Source of the DNA: Cupriavidus sp. P-10
GTDB taxonomy: Bacteria > Pseudomonadota > Gammaproteobacteria > Burkholderiales > Burkholderiaceae
Reading direction: 5' to 3'
Assembly (NCBI RefSeq): GCF_003402535.2
Contig: NZ_AP025170.1
Coordinates: 1,240,001-1,304,000 of the forward strand
Length of the DNA stretch: 64,000 nucleotides
Of the stretch, positions 27,702-36,555 are shown one piece after another (position 1 is the first letter of the stretch; each line of letters opens with the position of its first letter). A model generated the notes under the pieces. The model made no database searches. It had not been told where the DNA came from and worked only from the letters and a program-made list of their open reading frames with translations. Both the position numbers and the translations under genes were made by a program.

Positions 27702-27871
27702 GGGGAACAGGACAGCCTCGGCGCCCCTGTCAGCGGTCTCGCCGCGTTCAGGGGTTCATGCCGGCAGTGTAGCGGGCAGGCCGCCGCGGGGCGAGCCGGG
27801 CATGCCCGGACTTGCGTGAACGCGTGGACTGGGGCGGCGCGTGCCGCGGCAGCCGCAGCCCCTGGCGGGCG

Positions 27872-28702
27872 TCAGCCGCAGTGCAGCGTGGCGACCACCG
27901 GCGTGTGATCCGAGGGCTGTTCCCAGGTGCGCGGCACGCGGTCGATCGCGCAGGCGGAGCATTGCTCCACCAGCGCCGGCGACAGCAGGATATGGTCGAT
28001 GCGCAGCCCGGCATTGCGGCGGAACGCCATCATGCGGTAATCCCACCAGGAGAAGCTCTTCTCCGGCTGCTCGAACCTGCGGAAAGCATCGGCCAGGCCC
28101 AGTTCCACCAGTGCGGTGAAGGCGGCGCGCTCCGGCGGCGACACGAGGTTCTGGCCCACCCACTTGGCCGGGTCGTGCACGTCACGGTCTTCGGGCGCGA
28201 TATTGAAGTCGCCCAGCAGCGCGAGGCGCGGATGGCGCTGCATTTCCTCGCGCAACCACGCTGTCATCGCTTCCAGCCACTTGAGCTTGTACGTGAACTT
28301 TTCCGACTCGGGCGACTGGCCGTTGGGAAAGTAGGCGCAGACCAGCCGCAGGTCGCCATAGGTGGCGGCGATCACGCGCTGCTGCGCATCCTCGAAGCCC
28401 GGGATGTTACGCACCACGTCAGCCGGCCCGGGCATGCTGGCGTCGCGGGCGACGATGGCCACGCCGTTGTACGTCTTCTGGCCGGTGTAGATGCTGTGGA
28501 AGCCGGCATTTTCCAGTTCGGCCAGCGGGTACTTGTCGTCCGGCAGCTTCAGTTCCTGCAGGCACAGCGCGTCGATCGGCGCGCCGGCCTGGTCCTGCTC
28601 GGCCAGCCATTGCAGCACCTGCGGCAGGCGCACCTTGAGCGAGTTGACGTTCCAGCTGGCGATGCGCAGCGGACCACTGGTGGGCAGTGCAACCGCGCTC
28701 AT
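27872..28702 (-). CDS. xth: exodeoxyribonuclease III
   Basis: A 276-residue AP endonuclease/3'-5' exonuclease of the ExoIII (EEP fold) family that repairs abasic sites. Motifs: ASWNVNSLKVRL, LQELKLPDDKYP, YNGVAI, LLGDFNIAPEDRDVHDP and the C-terminal GLRIDHILLS with SDHTPV. The ATG overlaps the prlC stop as ATGA, indicating translational coupling with the upstream peptidase gene. Confidence 0.93.
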   Translation of the reverse strand: MSAVALPTSGPLRIASWNVNSLKVRLPQVLQWLAEQDQAGAPIDALCLQELKLPDDKYPLAELENAGFHSIYTGQKTYNGVAIVARDASMPGPADVVRNIPGFEDAQQRVIAATYGDLRLVCAYFPNGQSPESEKFTYKLKWLEAMTAWLREEMQRHPRLALLGDFNIAPEDRDVHDPAKWVGQNLVSPPERAAFTALVELGLADAFRRFEQPEKSFSWWDYRMMAFRRNAGLRIDHILLSPALVEQCSACAIDRVPRTWEQPSDHTPVVATLHCG

Positions 28703-30813
28703 GCCGCCATCCCGCCGTGGCGCAGCAGCGCATCGATCTGCGGCGCGCGGCCGCGGAACGCGACGAAGGATTCCATCGCCGGGCGGCTGCCGCCCACCGA
28801 CAGGATCTCGCGCTGGTAGCGCGCGCCGGTCTCGCTGTCGAGCACGGTGCCCGACAGCTGCGCCGCTTCTTCAAACGCCGCATAGACGTCGGCCGACAGC
28901 ACCTCCGCCCACTTGTAGCTGTAGTATCCCGCCGCGTAGCCGCCGGCAAAGATATGGCTGAAGGTATTCGGCCAGCGCGACAGCGGATGCTGCGGCACCA
29001 CGTGCACGCGGTCGTTGATCTGGCGCGAGAGCTCGAGCACCGAGGTGGCGCCGGCCGGGTCGAAGTCCGTATGCAGGTGCATGTCGAACGACGAGAACAC
29101 GATCTGGCGCAGCGTCATCATGCCGTTCTGGAAGTTCTTGGCGGCCAGCATGCGGTCGAACAGCGTGCGCGGCAGCGGCGCGCCGGTGTCGACGTGCTGG
29201 GTCATGCCGGTCAGCACTTCATACTCCCAGCAGAAGTTTTCCATGAACTGCGACGGCAGTTCCACCGCATCCCATTCCACGCCGTTGATGCCCGACACGC
29301 CCAGCTCGCCCACCTGCGTCAGCATGTGGTGCAGGCCGTGACCGAACTCATGGAACAGCGTGATCACTTCGTCGTGCGTGAACAACGCGGGCTTGTTGCC
29401 CACCGGCGCGGAGAAGTTGCAGGTCAGGTACGCGACCGGCGTCTGCACGCCGCCTTGCTCCAGCACCTTGCGGCCGCGCGCATCGTCCATCCACGCGCCG
29501 CCGCGCTTGCCTTCGCGCGCGTACAGGTCGATGTAGAACTGGGCCAGCAGCGTGCCGTCGGCGGTGGTCACGCGGAAGAAGCGCACGTCCTTGTGCCAGG
29601 TCTGCGCCGGCTCGGCCTCGATACGCACCGAGAACAGCTTCTGCACCACGCCGAACAGGCCTTCCAGCACCTTGGGCTCCGGGAAGTACTGCTTGACCTC
29701 GTGCTCGGAGAACGCATAGCGCTGCTGGCGCAGTTTTTCCGAGGCGTAGGCCACGTCCCAGGGCTGCAGGTCGGACAGGCCGAGTTCGGCGGCGGCGAAG
29801 GCCTTCAGTTCGGCCCAGTCCTTCTCGGCGTACGGGCGTGCCTTGACGGCGAGTTCGTCGAGGAACTTCAGTACTTCGGCCGGCGACTCGGCCATCTTCG
29901 GCACCAGCGAGACTTCGCCGTAGCACTGGTAGCCGAGCATCTGCGCTTCTTCACGGCGCAGCGCCAGCTGGTCGCGCATGTTGGCAGTGTTGTCCCAATC
30001 CGCCTGGCCCTGGCCGTACTGCTGGCCGAGTTCCGAGGCGCGCGTGACATTGGATTCGTACAGCGTCTGGCGCAGCGCGCGGTCGTCGGCGTACTGCAGC
30101 ACCGGGAAGTACGAGGGGAAGTGCAGCGTGAACTTCCATCCGGCCTTGCCGTCTTTCTCGGCGGCGTGGCGGGCGGCTTCCTTCGCATCGTCGGGCAGGC
30201 CGGCGAGCCGTGCCTCGTCCTCGATGATCAGTGCGTAGGTGTTGGTGGCGTCCAGCACATGATCGGAGAAGGCCTTGGACAGCTGCGCCTGCTGCTCCTG
30301 GATTTCGGCAAAGCGCGGTTTCCGGTCTTCAGGCAGCTCGGCGCCGCCCAGGCGGAAGCCGCGCAGTTCGTTCTCGATCAGCTGGTGGCGTGCCGCGCTC
30401 ATGCCGGCAAACTCGGGGCTGGCGGCCAGCGCCTTGTACTTTTCATACAGCGCCAGGCTCTGGCCGAGCGACGACCAGAACTCGGTCATGCGCGGCAGGT
30501 TGTCGGCGTGCGCCTTGCGCAGCTCCGGCGTGTCGGCGACGGCGCTCAGGTGGCTGACCACGCCCCAGGCGCGGCCCAGCGGCTCGGTGGCGACTTCCAG
30601 CGCCTGCACGGCGTTGGCCCAGTCGGCCGGCGTGGCCGGATCCTCGGCGCGGGCGACGGCCTGCTGCGCGTGTTCCAGCAGCACGTCCAGCGCCGGGCTG
30701 ATGTGCTCGGGCCGGATTTCGGCAAAGCGGGGCAGGTCGGAAAAGTCCAGCAGCGGGTTGCTGGTCGCGTTGGTCGCGTTGGTCGAGGTGGTGGCGTCGG
30801 CAGCTTGGTCCAT
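28699..30813 (-). CDS. prlC: oligopeptidase A (M3 metallopeptidase)
   Basis: A 704-residue cytosolic zinc peptidase that degrades oligopeptides, including signal-peptide fragments. The HEFGH zinc motif lies near residue 488 within LFHEFGHGLHHML, and the family C-terminus YAAGYYSYKWAEVLSADVY is present. The ATG at 30813 is chosen over the TTG at 30840 because the extra residues are not conserved. It is followed by xth with a 4-nt overlap. Confidence 0.93.
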   Translation of the reverse strand: MDQAADATTSTNATNATSNPLLDFSDLPRFAEIRPEHISPALDVLLEHAQQAVARAEDPATPADWANAVQALEVATEPLGRAWGVVSHLSAVADTPELRKAHADNLPRMTEFWSSLGQSLALYEKYKALAASPEFAGMSAARHQLIENELRGFRLGGAELPEDRKPRFAEIQEQQAQLSKAFSDHVLDATNTYALIIEDEARLAGLPDDAKEAARHAAEKDGKAGWKFTLHFPSYFPVLQYADDRALRQTLYESNVTRASELGQQYGQGQADWDNTANMRDQLALRREEAQMLGYQCYGEVSLVPKMAESPAEVLKFLDELAVKARPYAEKDWAELKAFAAAELGLSDLQPWDVAYASEKLRQQRYAFSEHEVKQYFPEPKVLEGLFGVVQKLFSVRIEAEPAQTWHKDVRFFRVTTADGTLLAQFYIDLYAREGKRGGAWMDDARGRKVLEQGGVQTPVAYLTCNFSAPVGNKPALFTHDEVITLFHEFGHGLHHMLTQVGELGVSGINGVEWDAVELPSQFMENFCWEYEVLTGMTQHVDTGAPLPRTLFDRMLAAKNFQNGMMTLRQIVFSSFDMHLHTDFDPAGATSVLELSRQINDRVHVVPQHPLSRWPNTFSHIFAGGYAAGYYSYKWAEVLSADVYAAFEEAAQLSGTVLDSETGARYQREILSVGGSRPAMESFVAFRGRAPQIDALLRHGGMAA

Positions 30814-30946
30814 GGCGTGTTCTCGGTTGGCTGGCCTCAAAGGTCGATGCCCCGCAGATGGGGGCGGGGTGCGGGCATTTCCAGCACCCCGTGTGGCGTA
30901 CTGTACGTCGGATGCAAGTCCAATGTACGCCGAACGCGCAGGGGCT

Positions 30947-31798
30947 TCAGCCCGCGGCGCGTTCCGCTGCTTCCAGCGTGTTGACCAGCAGCATGGTGAT
31001 GGTCATCGGGCCGACGCCGCCCGGCACCGGCGTGATGTAGCCGGCCACCTCGCGCACGCCGGCGAAGTCCACGTCGCCGCACAGCTTGCCGTTGTCGTCG
31101 CGGTTCATGCCGACGTCGATCACGACGGCGCCCGGCTTGACCATGTCGGCGGTGATCAGGTTGCGCCTGCCGACCGCGGCCACCACCACGTCAGCCTCGC
31201 GGGTATGGGCGCCGATATCGCGCGTCTTGCTGTTGCAGATGGTGACGGTGGCGCCAGCCTGCAGCAGCAGCATCGCCATGGGCTTGCCGACGATGTTCGA
31301 GGCGCCCACCACCACGGCACGCGCGCCGCGCAGCGGGTACTGGATCGATTCCAGCATCTTCATGCAGCCGTACGGGGTGCACGGGCGGAACAGCGGGGCG
31401 CCGGTCATCAGCGCGCCGGCGTTGGCGACGTGGAAGCCGTCGACATCCTTTTCCGGGGCAATCGCTTCCAGCACCTTGTGGCTGTCGATGTGCTTGGGCA
31501 GCGGCAGCTGGACCAGGATGCCGTGGATGCTCGGGTCCTGGTTGAGCGCGTCGATGCGGGCCAGCAATTCCGCCTCGGACAGGTCGGCCGGGTAGCGGTC
31601 GAGCGAGGAGTGGAAGCCGTTGTCCTGGCAGGCCTTGACCTTGTTGCGCACGTAGACCTGGCTGGCCGGGTCTTCACCGACCAGGACCACGGCCAGTCCG
31701 GGGCGGTGGCCGCGTTCGGTCAGGCTGGCGGCGCGCTGGGCGGCTTCGGAACGGATTTGTTTGGCAAGGGCGTTGCCGTCGATCAGTTGGGCAGACAT
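30947..31798 (-). CDS. folD: methylenetetrahydrofolate dehydrogenase/cyclohydrolase
   Basis: Bifunctional C1-folate enzyme of 283 residues interconverting 5,10-methylene- and 10-formyl-THF. Signatures: [17 protein letters not shown] with the catalytic tyrosine and lysine, QLPLPKHID, and the [11 protein letters not shown] nucleotide site, ending with [17 protein letters not shown]. The ATG at 31798 matches the family N-terminus, whereas the open frame runs much further. The 5' leader holds a short repeated GGCGGGTTTA element (plus strand, about 31811-31836). Confidence 0.96.
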   Translation of the reverse strand: MSAQLIDGNALAKQIRSEAAQRAASLTERGHRPGLAVVLVGEDPASQVYVRNKVKACQDNGFHSSLDRYPADLSEAELLARIDALNQDPSIHGILVQLPLPKHIDSHKVLEAIAPEKDVDGFHVANAGALMTGAPLFRPCTPYGCMKMLESIQYPLRGARAVVVGASNIVGKPMAMLLLQAGATVTICNSKTRDIGAHTREADVVVAAVGRRNLITADMVKPGAVVIDVGMNRDDNGKLCGDVDFAGVREVAGYITPVPGGVGPMTITMLLVNTLEAAERAAG

Positions 31799-31897
31799 GG
31801 GGGAAAAGACCGGTTTAGGCGGGTTTAGGCGGGTTTTGGCAGATTCTTGGCCGCGAGTGGCGTGTGCCCGGCATGCAGGCAAGCGGATCAAAGGCGA

Positions 31898-31903
31898 ATT
31901 ATA
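31898..31903 (-). promoter_or_regulatory. -10 element upstream of folD
   Basis: A perfect minus-strand TATAAT 100 bp before the folD start. The matching -35 is poor, so this is a tentative promoter. Confidence 0.35.
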
Positions 31904-31982
31904 AAGGGTCAGTGCGGGCTGGCGCGCGCAGCTTGACCGGCGGCAAGGGTTGGCCGGGTGCGGCGCTGGTAGCATCGGCCGC

Positions 31983-32663
31983 ATGCACACCGCGCTCCCG
32001 TCCCTGCTGTCCGATCCGCTGCTGATTGTCGTGTCCCTCGCCGGGCTGCTGTGGGCGCTGACGCGGCGGCCGTGGCAGCTGCTGCGGCGCAATGCGCTGC
32101 AGCACGCCTGGCTGGGCGCAATGGTATTGGTGGCGCTGCTGTGGACGGTTCGTGCCACGCTGGTCGGCGGCCTGGTGATCCAGTTGATGGGCGCCACGCT
32201 GATGGTGACGCTGTTCGGGCTGCCGCTGGCGCTGCTGTCGCTGTTCGTGGTGGACCTGGTGTCGCTGTTTGGGCTGGAGTACCTCGCCGGGCACGGCTGG
32301 GAGCTGTTCGACTGGCCTTCGCTATGGGTGCGCTATACCTGGCTGGCGCTGGTGCCGGCGCTGCTCTCGGCAGGCCTGCAGGCGCTGATGCGGCGCTGGC
32401 TGCCGCGCCATCCGTTCGTCTTCATCCTGGGACACGGCTATTTCACCGCGGGTCTGGCCGCGCTGGGCGCCGGCGGGGTGCAGGCGGCGTGGCGGCACGT
32501 GATGGCGCCGGGGCTGCCGTTCACCGTGGCCGAAACGCTGACGGCAACGCTGATCCTGGCGTTTGGCGAGGCTTTCCTGACCGGTATGCTGGTGGCCATC
32601 TTTGTGGTCTACCGGCCACAATGGGTGGTCACCTTCCGGGACGAGGAATACCTGAAGAACTAG
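31983..32663 (+). CDS. CbiM-like energy-coupling membrane protein
   Basis: A 226-residue polytopic protein with about six hydrophobic segments. It resembles energy-coupling-factor (CbiM-type) permease components, which import cobalt or other cofactors with partner T and ATPase subunits. No such partners lie nearby, so its transport role is uncertain. ATG at 31983 is chosen over 31950. Divergent from folD. Confidence 0.6.
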   Translation: MHTALPSLLSDPLLIVVSLAGLLWALTRRPWQLLRRNALQHAWLGAMVLVALLWTVRATLVGGLVIQLMGATLMVTLFGLPLALLSLFVVDLVSLFGLEYLAGHGWELFDWPSLWVRYTWLALVPALLSAGLQALMRRWLPRHPFVFILGHGYFTAGLAALGAGGVQAAWRHVMAPGLPFTVAETLTATLILAFGEAFLTGMLVAIFVVYRPQWVVTFRDEEYLKN

Positions 32664-32765
32664 GAAGGGACCGGGCGCCAGGGAGGGACTGGACGCCTGG
32701 GTGCGCCCGGCAAGCGGCCGGCCACATGACGGAGCCAGCCTGCACGGTGCTGCCGGCCCGTCGGG

Positions 32766-33398
32766 TCAGCTGTTGCGCGACAGCGCCAGGCGCAGCAGGT
32801 CGGCGACCGTGTTGACGTTGAGCTTTTCCATGATGTTGGCGCGGTGCGCCTCCACCGTCTTGATGGAAATGCCCAGGTCGTCGGCGATCTGCTTGTTCAG
32901 GCGACCGGCCACGATACGCTCCAGCACCTGCTGCTCGCGCGTGGTCAGCTTGCCCAGCAGGTCCTTGGCGGCGCGCTGCTCGCGCGCGGCGGAATGGTCG
33001 GTGCGGGCCTTCTGCAGCATGCGCTCGACCAGCGCGCGCAGTTCGGATTCGTCGAACGGCTTCTCGATGAAGTCGATCGCGCCGCGCTTCATGGTCGTGA
33101 CCGCCATGGGCACGTCGCCGTGGCCGGTGATGAAGACGATCGGAATATTGATGTTCTCGGCGATCATCCGCTCCTGCAGTTCCGGGCCGCTCATGCCGGG
33201 CATGCGCACGTCGAGGATCAGGCAGGACACCTGGCCGGCGTCGTAGGCGGCGAGGAACTGCTCGGCGCTGGTAAAGCTGCGAACCTGGTAGCCATTGCCC
33301 TCCAGCAGCCAGGTCAGCGAGTCGCGCATGGCTTCATCGTCGTCGACGATGAACACGGTCTCGCCGCGGTGGGGCGTGGGGTTTGGCGTTGCGGTCAT
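32766..33398 (-). CDS. FixJ/TodT-type response regulator
   Basis: A 210-residue two-domain regulator: receiver (about 12-130; acidic pocket DDD at 19-21, phosphoacceptor D63 in LILDVRMPGMSG, lysine in FIEKPF) and a C-terminal LuxR-type HTH (LTTREQQVLERIVAGRLNK, then QIADDLGISIKTVEAHR). The ATG at 33398 follows CGAGGAGAC. It lies 149 bp downstream of the sensor kinase gene in the same direction and is its probable partner. Confidence 0.93.
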   Translation of the reverse strand: MTATPNPTPHRGETVFIVDDDEAMRDSLTWLLEGNGYQVRSFTSAEQFLAAYDAGQVSCLILDVRMPGMSGPELQERMIAENINIPIVFITGHGDVPMAVTTMKRGAIDFIEKPFDESELRALVERMLQKARTDHSAAREQRAAKDLLGKLTTREQQVLERIVAGRLNKQIADDLGISIKTVEAHRANIMEKLNVNTVADLLRLALSRNS

Positions 33399-33469
33399 GT
33401 AGTCTCCTCGGGACAACAATTCATTGCTGCGAAGTGTAACCGCCCCGGGGCCTCTGTGGCGAGACGGAT

Positions 33470-33488
33470 CCCCCACCTGCGTAGGGGG
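33470..33488 (-). promoter_or_regulatory. inverted repeat between sensor kinase and regulator genes
   Basis: CCCCC-ACCTGCGTA-GGGGG, with a near-palindromic CTGCGTAG at the centre, lies 72 bp before the regulator start. It may be an operator for autoregulation or a transcript hairpin; no U-run follows. Confidence 0.35.
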
Positions 33489-33547
33489 TCTGGCGCCGGC
33501 CTTGCGGGGGTGTCCGGAATGAATCGGACAGCGGTGGAATGCGGGGA

Positions 33548-36133
33548 TTATTGCTCGGCCATCACGGGATGCAGCGGCAGCATGATCTTGAAGGTGCAGC
33601 CGACGCCGTCGATATTGTTCTCCACCCACAGCCGGCCCTGGTGCGACTCGATGATCGAGCGGCAGATGTTCAGCCCCATGCCCATGCCGTCGGACTTGGT
33701 GCTGAAGAAGGGCTCGAACAGGCGCTCCTTGGTGGCCTCGTCGACGCCCGGGCCCTGGTCGATGACGTCGATATGGATGTTGTCACCGATCTCGCCCGGC
33801 TCCACGCGCGCATGCAGGCGCACCACGCCGCCGGCGTGCAGCGCCGGCAGGCCGGCCATGGCCTCGACCGCGTTCTTGAGCAGGTTCACTAGCACCTGCT
33901 CGATCAGCACCGGGTCGACATAGATGGTCATCGGCGGTGCCGGCAGCCGGGTCAGGATGGTGACGCGGCGCCGGGTCGCCTCCAGGTCGGCCAGGCCCAC
34001 GGCATCGGCGACGATGTCGTGCAGCGACGCCTCGCGCCGTTGTGGCTGGCTGCGCTTCACGAAGCCACGGATGCGGCTGATGATGGTGCCGGCGCGCACG
34101 GCCTGCGCCGACGTCTTCTCCAGCACCGGGATCAGGTCCTCCGGCGTGCTGCGGCCCGAATGCAGTCGCGCCACCGCGCCCATGCAGTAGTTATTGATTG
34201 CGGCCAGCGGCTGGTTCAGTTCATGCGCCAGCGACGACGCCATCTCGCCCATGGTGGTCAGGCGGCTGGTGAACTGCAGGCGTTCTTCATGCTGGCGTGC
34301 CATTTCCTCGGCGGCCTTGCGCACCGTGATGTCGGTGGCGATCTGCATCTGCGCCAGGTGGCCGTCGACCCACTGGATATAGCGGCGGCGCACCTCGAAC
34401 CATTTCTGCATGTCGGGTACGAACACCTCGCGCGCGTCCGACGCATAAGGCATCAGTTCCGAAGCGGGCAGGCCGGCGTAGGCATCGACATAGTCGGCGT
34501 TGTCGCTCGAGACCTGTTCCTTGTCGAGCTCGTCGCCGGCCAGCTTGAGGTGGCCCTCGGCCTCCCAGCCGAACAGCTGCCGGTAGTAGCGGTTGGCGAA
34601 CAGCAGCTCGGCCTTGTCGGTGGCAAGCACCGACACCGCCGCGTCCAGGCTCTCCAGCACCGTGGTGAAGCGGTCATGCGCGGCGGCCAGTTCCTCGCGC
34701 GCGCGCTTGGGCTCGGTGATGTCCGTCATCGAGCTCATCCAGCCGGTATGGCGGCCGCGGCTGTCCACCAGCGGCGACACGTACATGCGTGCGTAGAAGC
34801 TGCTGCCGTCGCGGCGCATCGTGCGCATCTCATAGCCGCCGGCGGGCGACTTGCCCTGCAGCGTCAGGTCGATCTGCTTCTGCATCTCCTGCTGGTCGTT
34901 GGGCGGCCAGTAGGGGAAGGGCGGCAGGCGCCCGACCAGGTCGTTCTCCTGCCAGCCGGTCATGCGGCAGAAGGCGGGGTTGACGTAGGTGATGCGGCCG
35001 TTCAGGTCGAGCGCGCGCAGGCCGATCAACATCGAGTTTTCCATCGCGCGGCGGAACGAGGTCTCAGCCAGCAGCGCGCGCTGCGCCTCGGAGCGGCGGC
35101 TGGTGTGGCGCCACATGCTCCACAGGCTCCACAGCAGGAAGCAGGACAAGCCCACCACCAGCCACAGCAGCATGTTGTTGGGCAGGTTCGACGGTGGCGG
35201 GTAGGCGTCGGCGCGCAGCGACAGCGAGTGGCCCGGCGGATCGAGCAGCACCTCGTACGACAGCGCGTTGCCCGGGACCGGCCGCAGCGAGGTGCTGGCG
35301 CGGGTCTGGTTGTTCTTGTCGATCAGCGAGAAGCGGTAGCGCTCGGTCAGCTCAGGCGGCAGCAGGTGCGTGAGGATGCCGTTGATCGAGTAAAGCGCGC
35401 CGAGCGTGCCGAGGAACTCGTTGTCGCGCACGATCGGCACCTGCATCAGCATGAAGCTGTCGCCGCGGTCGTTGACCAGCGGGCGCGAGTAGACCACGCG
35501 CTGGGTTTCGCGCGCGGCATCGAAGGTGTCCAGCACTTCGGGTTCGAGCGGCTGGTCCTGGTTCTCGCGCAGGCGCACCGCGAACTCGGACGTCGACGGC
35601 AGCGACCAGCGGCCGCGCTTGGTGGCGTCGAGCCAGTTGATAAAGACGATCTCGGGGTTCTCGCGCAGGATTTCCTGCGCCGCGGTGCGGTAGGCGCCTT
35701 GCTCCAGTTGTGCCGCGGCGATGTCGCGCGCCAGTGAGGCCAGCTGGTCCTGGTTGCTGAGCAGGGACAAGCGTACGCGCTGCTGCGCCCAGGCGGCGTC
35801 GCGGTACAGCGCGTCGCGCTGCTGCTGGCGCTCGGTCTCGTGCAGCGACCACAGGATCACGCCCATCGCCACCGTGAACAGCACGATCGCGACCAGCGGG
35901 ATGAACATGAACCAGCTGGTGGCGACCAGGTTGCGCCAGCGCAGCCACCACAGGCCGCGGGGCGCCGCTACCGGCGCGCCGTCGTCGGGGCCGAGCGTGT
36001 CGATCGGACCAAGCCCGGCCGCCGGGGAGGGGGTGTGGCCGGGATCGCCACCGGCGGCCTTGGCTGTACCCGAGGCATCGGGTGAGAGCATGGCTGCGCG
36101 CAGGCGGGAAAGGAAGAGATCGAGGAACGGCAT
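33548..36133 (-). CDS. PAS-domain sensor histidine kinase
   Basis: An 861-residue membrane kinase. TM1 is at about 70-95, an extracytoplasmic sensing region at 96-318 (Cache-like by layout, inference), TM2 at about 321-341, and PAS domains at about 360-475 and 485-605. HisKA carries phosphoacceptor H637 in SSLAHELNQPLAAINNY, followed by a HATPase (GMGLNICRSIIESHQGR). The start at 36133 has a weak Shine-Dalgarno and is tentative. It pairs with the FixJ-type regulator and is divergent from aceE, so control of pyruvate or acetate metabolism is an attractive guess. Confidence 0.92.
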   Translation of the reverse strand: MPFLDLFLSRLRAAMLSPDASGTAKAAGGDPGHTPSPAAGLGPIDTLGPDDGAPVAAPRGLWWLRWRNLVATSWFMFIPLVAIVLFTVAMGVILWSLHETERQQQRDALYRDAAWAQQRVRLSLLSNQDQLASLARDIAAAQLEQGAYRTAAQEILRENPEIVFINWLDATKRGRWSLPSTSEFAVRLRENQDQPLEPEVLDTFDAARETQRVVYSRPLVNDRGDSFMLMQVPIVRDNEFLGTLGALYSINGILTHLLPPELTERYRFSLIDKNNQTRASTSLRPVPGNALSYEVLLDPPGHSLSLRADAYPPPSNLPNNMLLWLVVGLSCFLLWSLWSMWRHTSRRSEAQRALLAETSFRRAMENSMLIGLRALDLNGRITYVNPAFCRMTGWQENDLVGRLPPFPYWPPNDQQEMQKQIDLTLQGKSPAGGYEMRTMRRDGSSFYARMYVSPLVDSRGRHTGWMSSMTDITEPKRAREELAAAHDRFTTVLESLDAAVSVLATDKAELLFANRYYRQLFGWEAEGHLKLAGDELDKEQVSSDNADYVDAYAGLPASELMPYASDAREVFVPDMQKWFEVRRRYIQWVDGHLAQMQIATDITVRKAAEEMARQHEERLQFTSRLTTMGEMASSLAHELNQPLAAINNYCMGAVARLHSGRSTPEDLIPVLEKTSAQAVRAGTIISRIRGFVKRSQPQRREASLHDIVADAVGLADLEATRRRVTILTRLPAPPMTIYVDPVLIEQVLVNLLKNAVEAMAGLPALHAGGVVRLHARVEPGEIGDNIHIDVIDQGPGVDEATKERLFEPFFSTKSDGMGMGLNICRSIIESHQGRLWVENNIDGVGCTFKIMLPLHPVMAEQ

Positions 36134-36334
36134 GGGAGGGATTGACGGCTGACCTGCCAGTGTACCGAGATTATTGCGGTGCGTCGCTTGGGGAAAGCGC
36201 CAATGAAATCCCGGCTGCCGCTGCCCGTGCCGCCGCCCTTGTGGCTGGCGGCAGGCCGGCCGGGACATGATTGTTGGTGCACCGCGTCATTATTTCACAT
36301 TGCAAAAAACGATATCGCAATTTGAAAATTTCAC

Positions 36335-36363
36335 TTGTGTTGGCAAATGGGCTTCCATAGAAT
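36335..36363 (+). promoter_or_regulatory. candidate aceE promoter
   Basis: TTGTGT (36335-36340) and TAGAAT (36358-36363) are spaced 17 bp in an AT-rich island. Upstream lie a GGTGCACC palindrome (36276-36283) and TTGC/GCAA arms near 36300-36320 that could bind a regulator. Confidence 0.45.
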
Positions 36364-36369
36364 CGGTTC

Positions 36370-36555
36370 GACCCAAGAATGCGGGCGGTAGCCATGCGCC
36401 TGCCGCGCGGAGGGACCGGAACAGGTTCCCCGGCGGCGGCCCCGATGCAAGGCGCGGCAGCGCTGAACCCGCAACGGTGCGAGTCAACCCGTAAAGCCCC
36501 CAGGCCGGCGCCGGAAGCGCAGGCACGGAAGCACGAATTCACCCAGGAGACAGTC
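36370..36555 (+). other. long GC-rich 5' leader of aceE
   Basis: If the promoter above is right, the leader is about 186 nt. It contains a GGAAC-A-GGTTCC hairpin and a segment CGCTGAACCCGCAACGGTG (36465-36483) that loosely recalls the CCCGCAACGGT part of cobalamin riboswitches. No convincing B12 box was found. Regulation at RNA level is possible but unproven. Confidence 0.3.
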
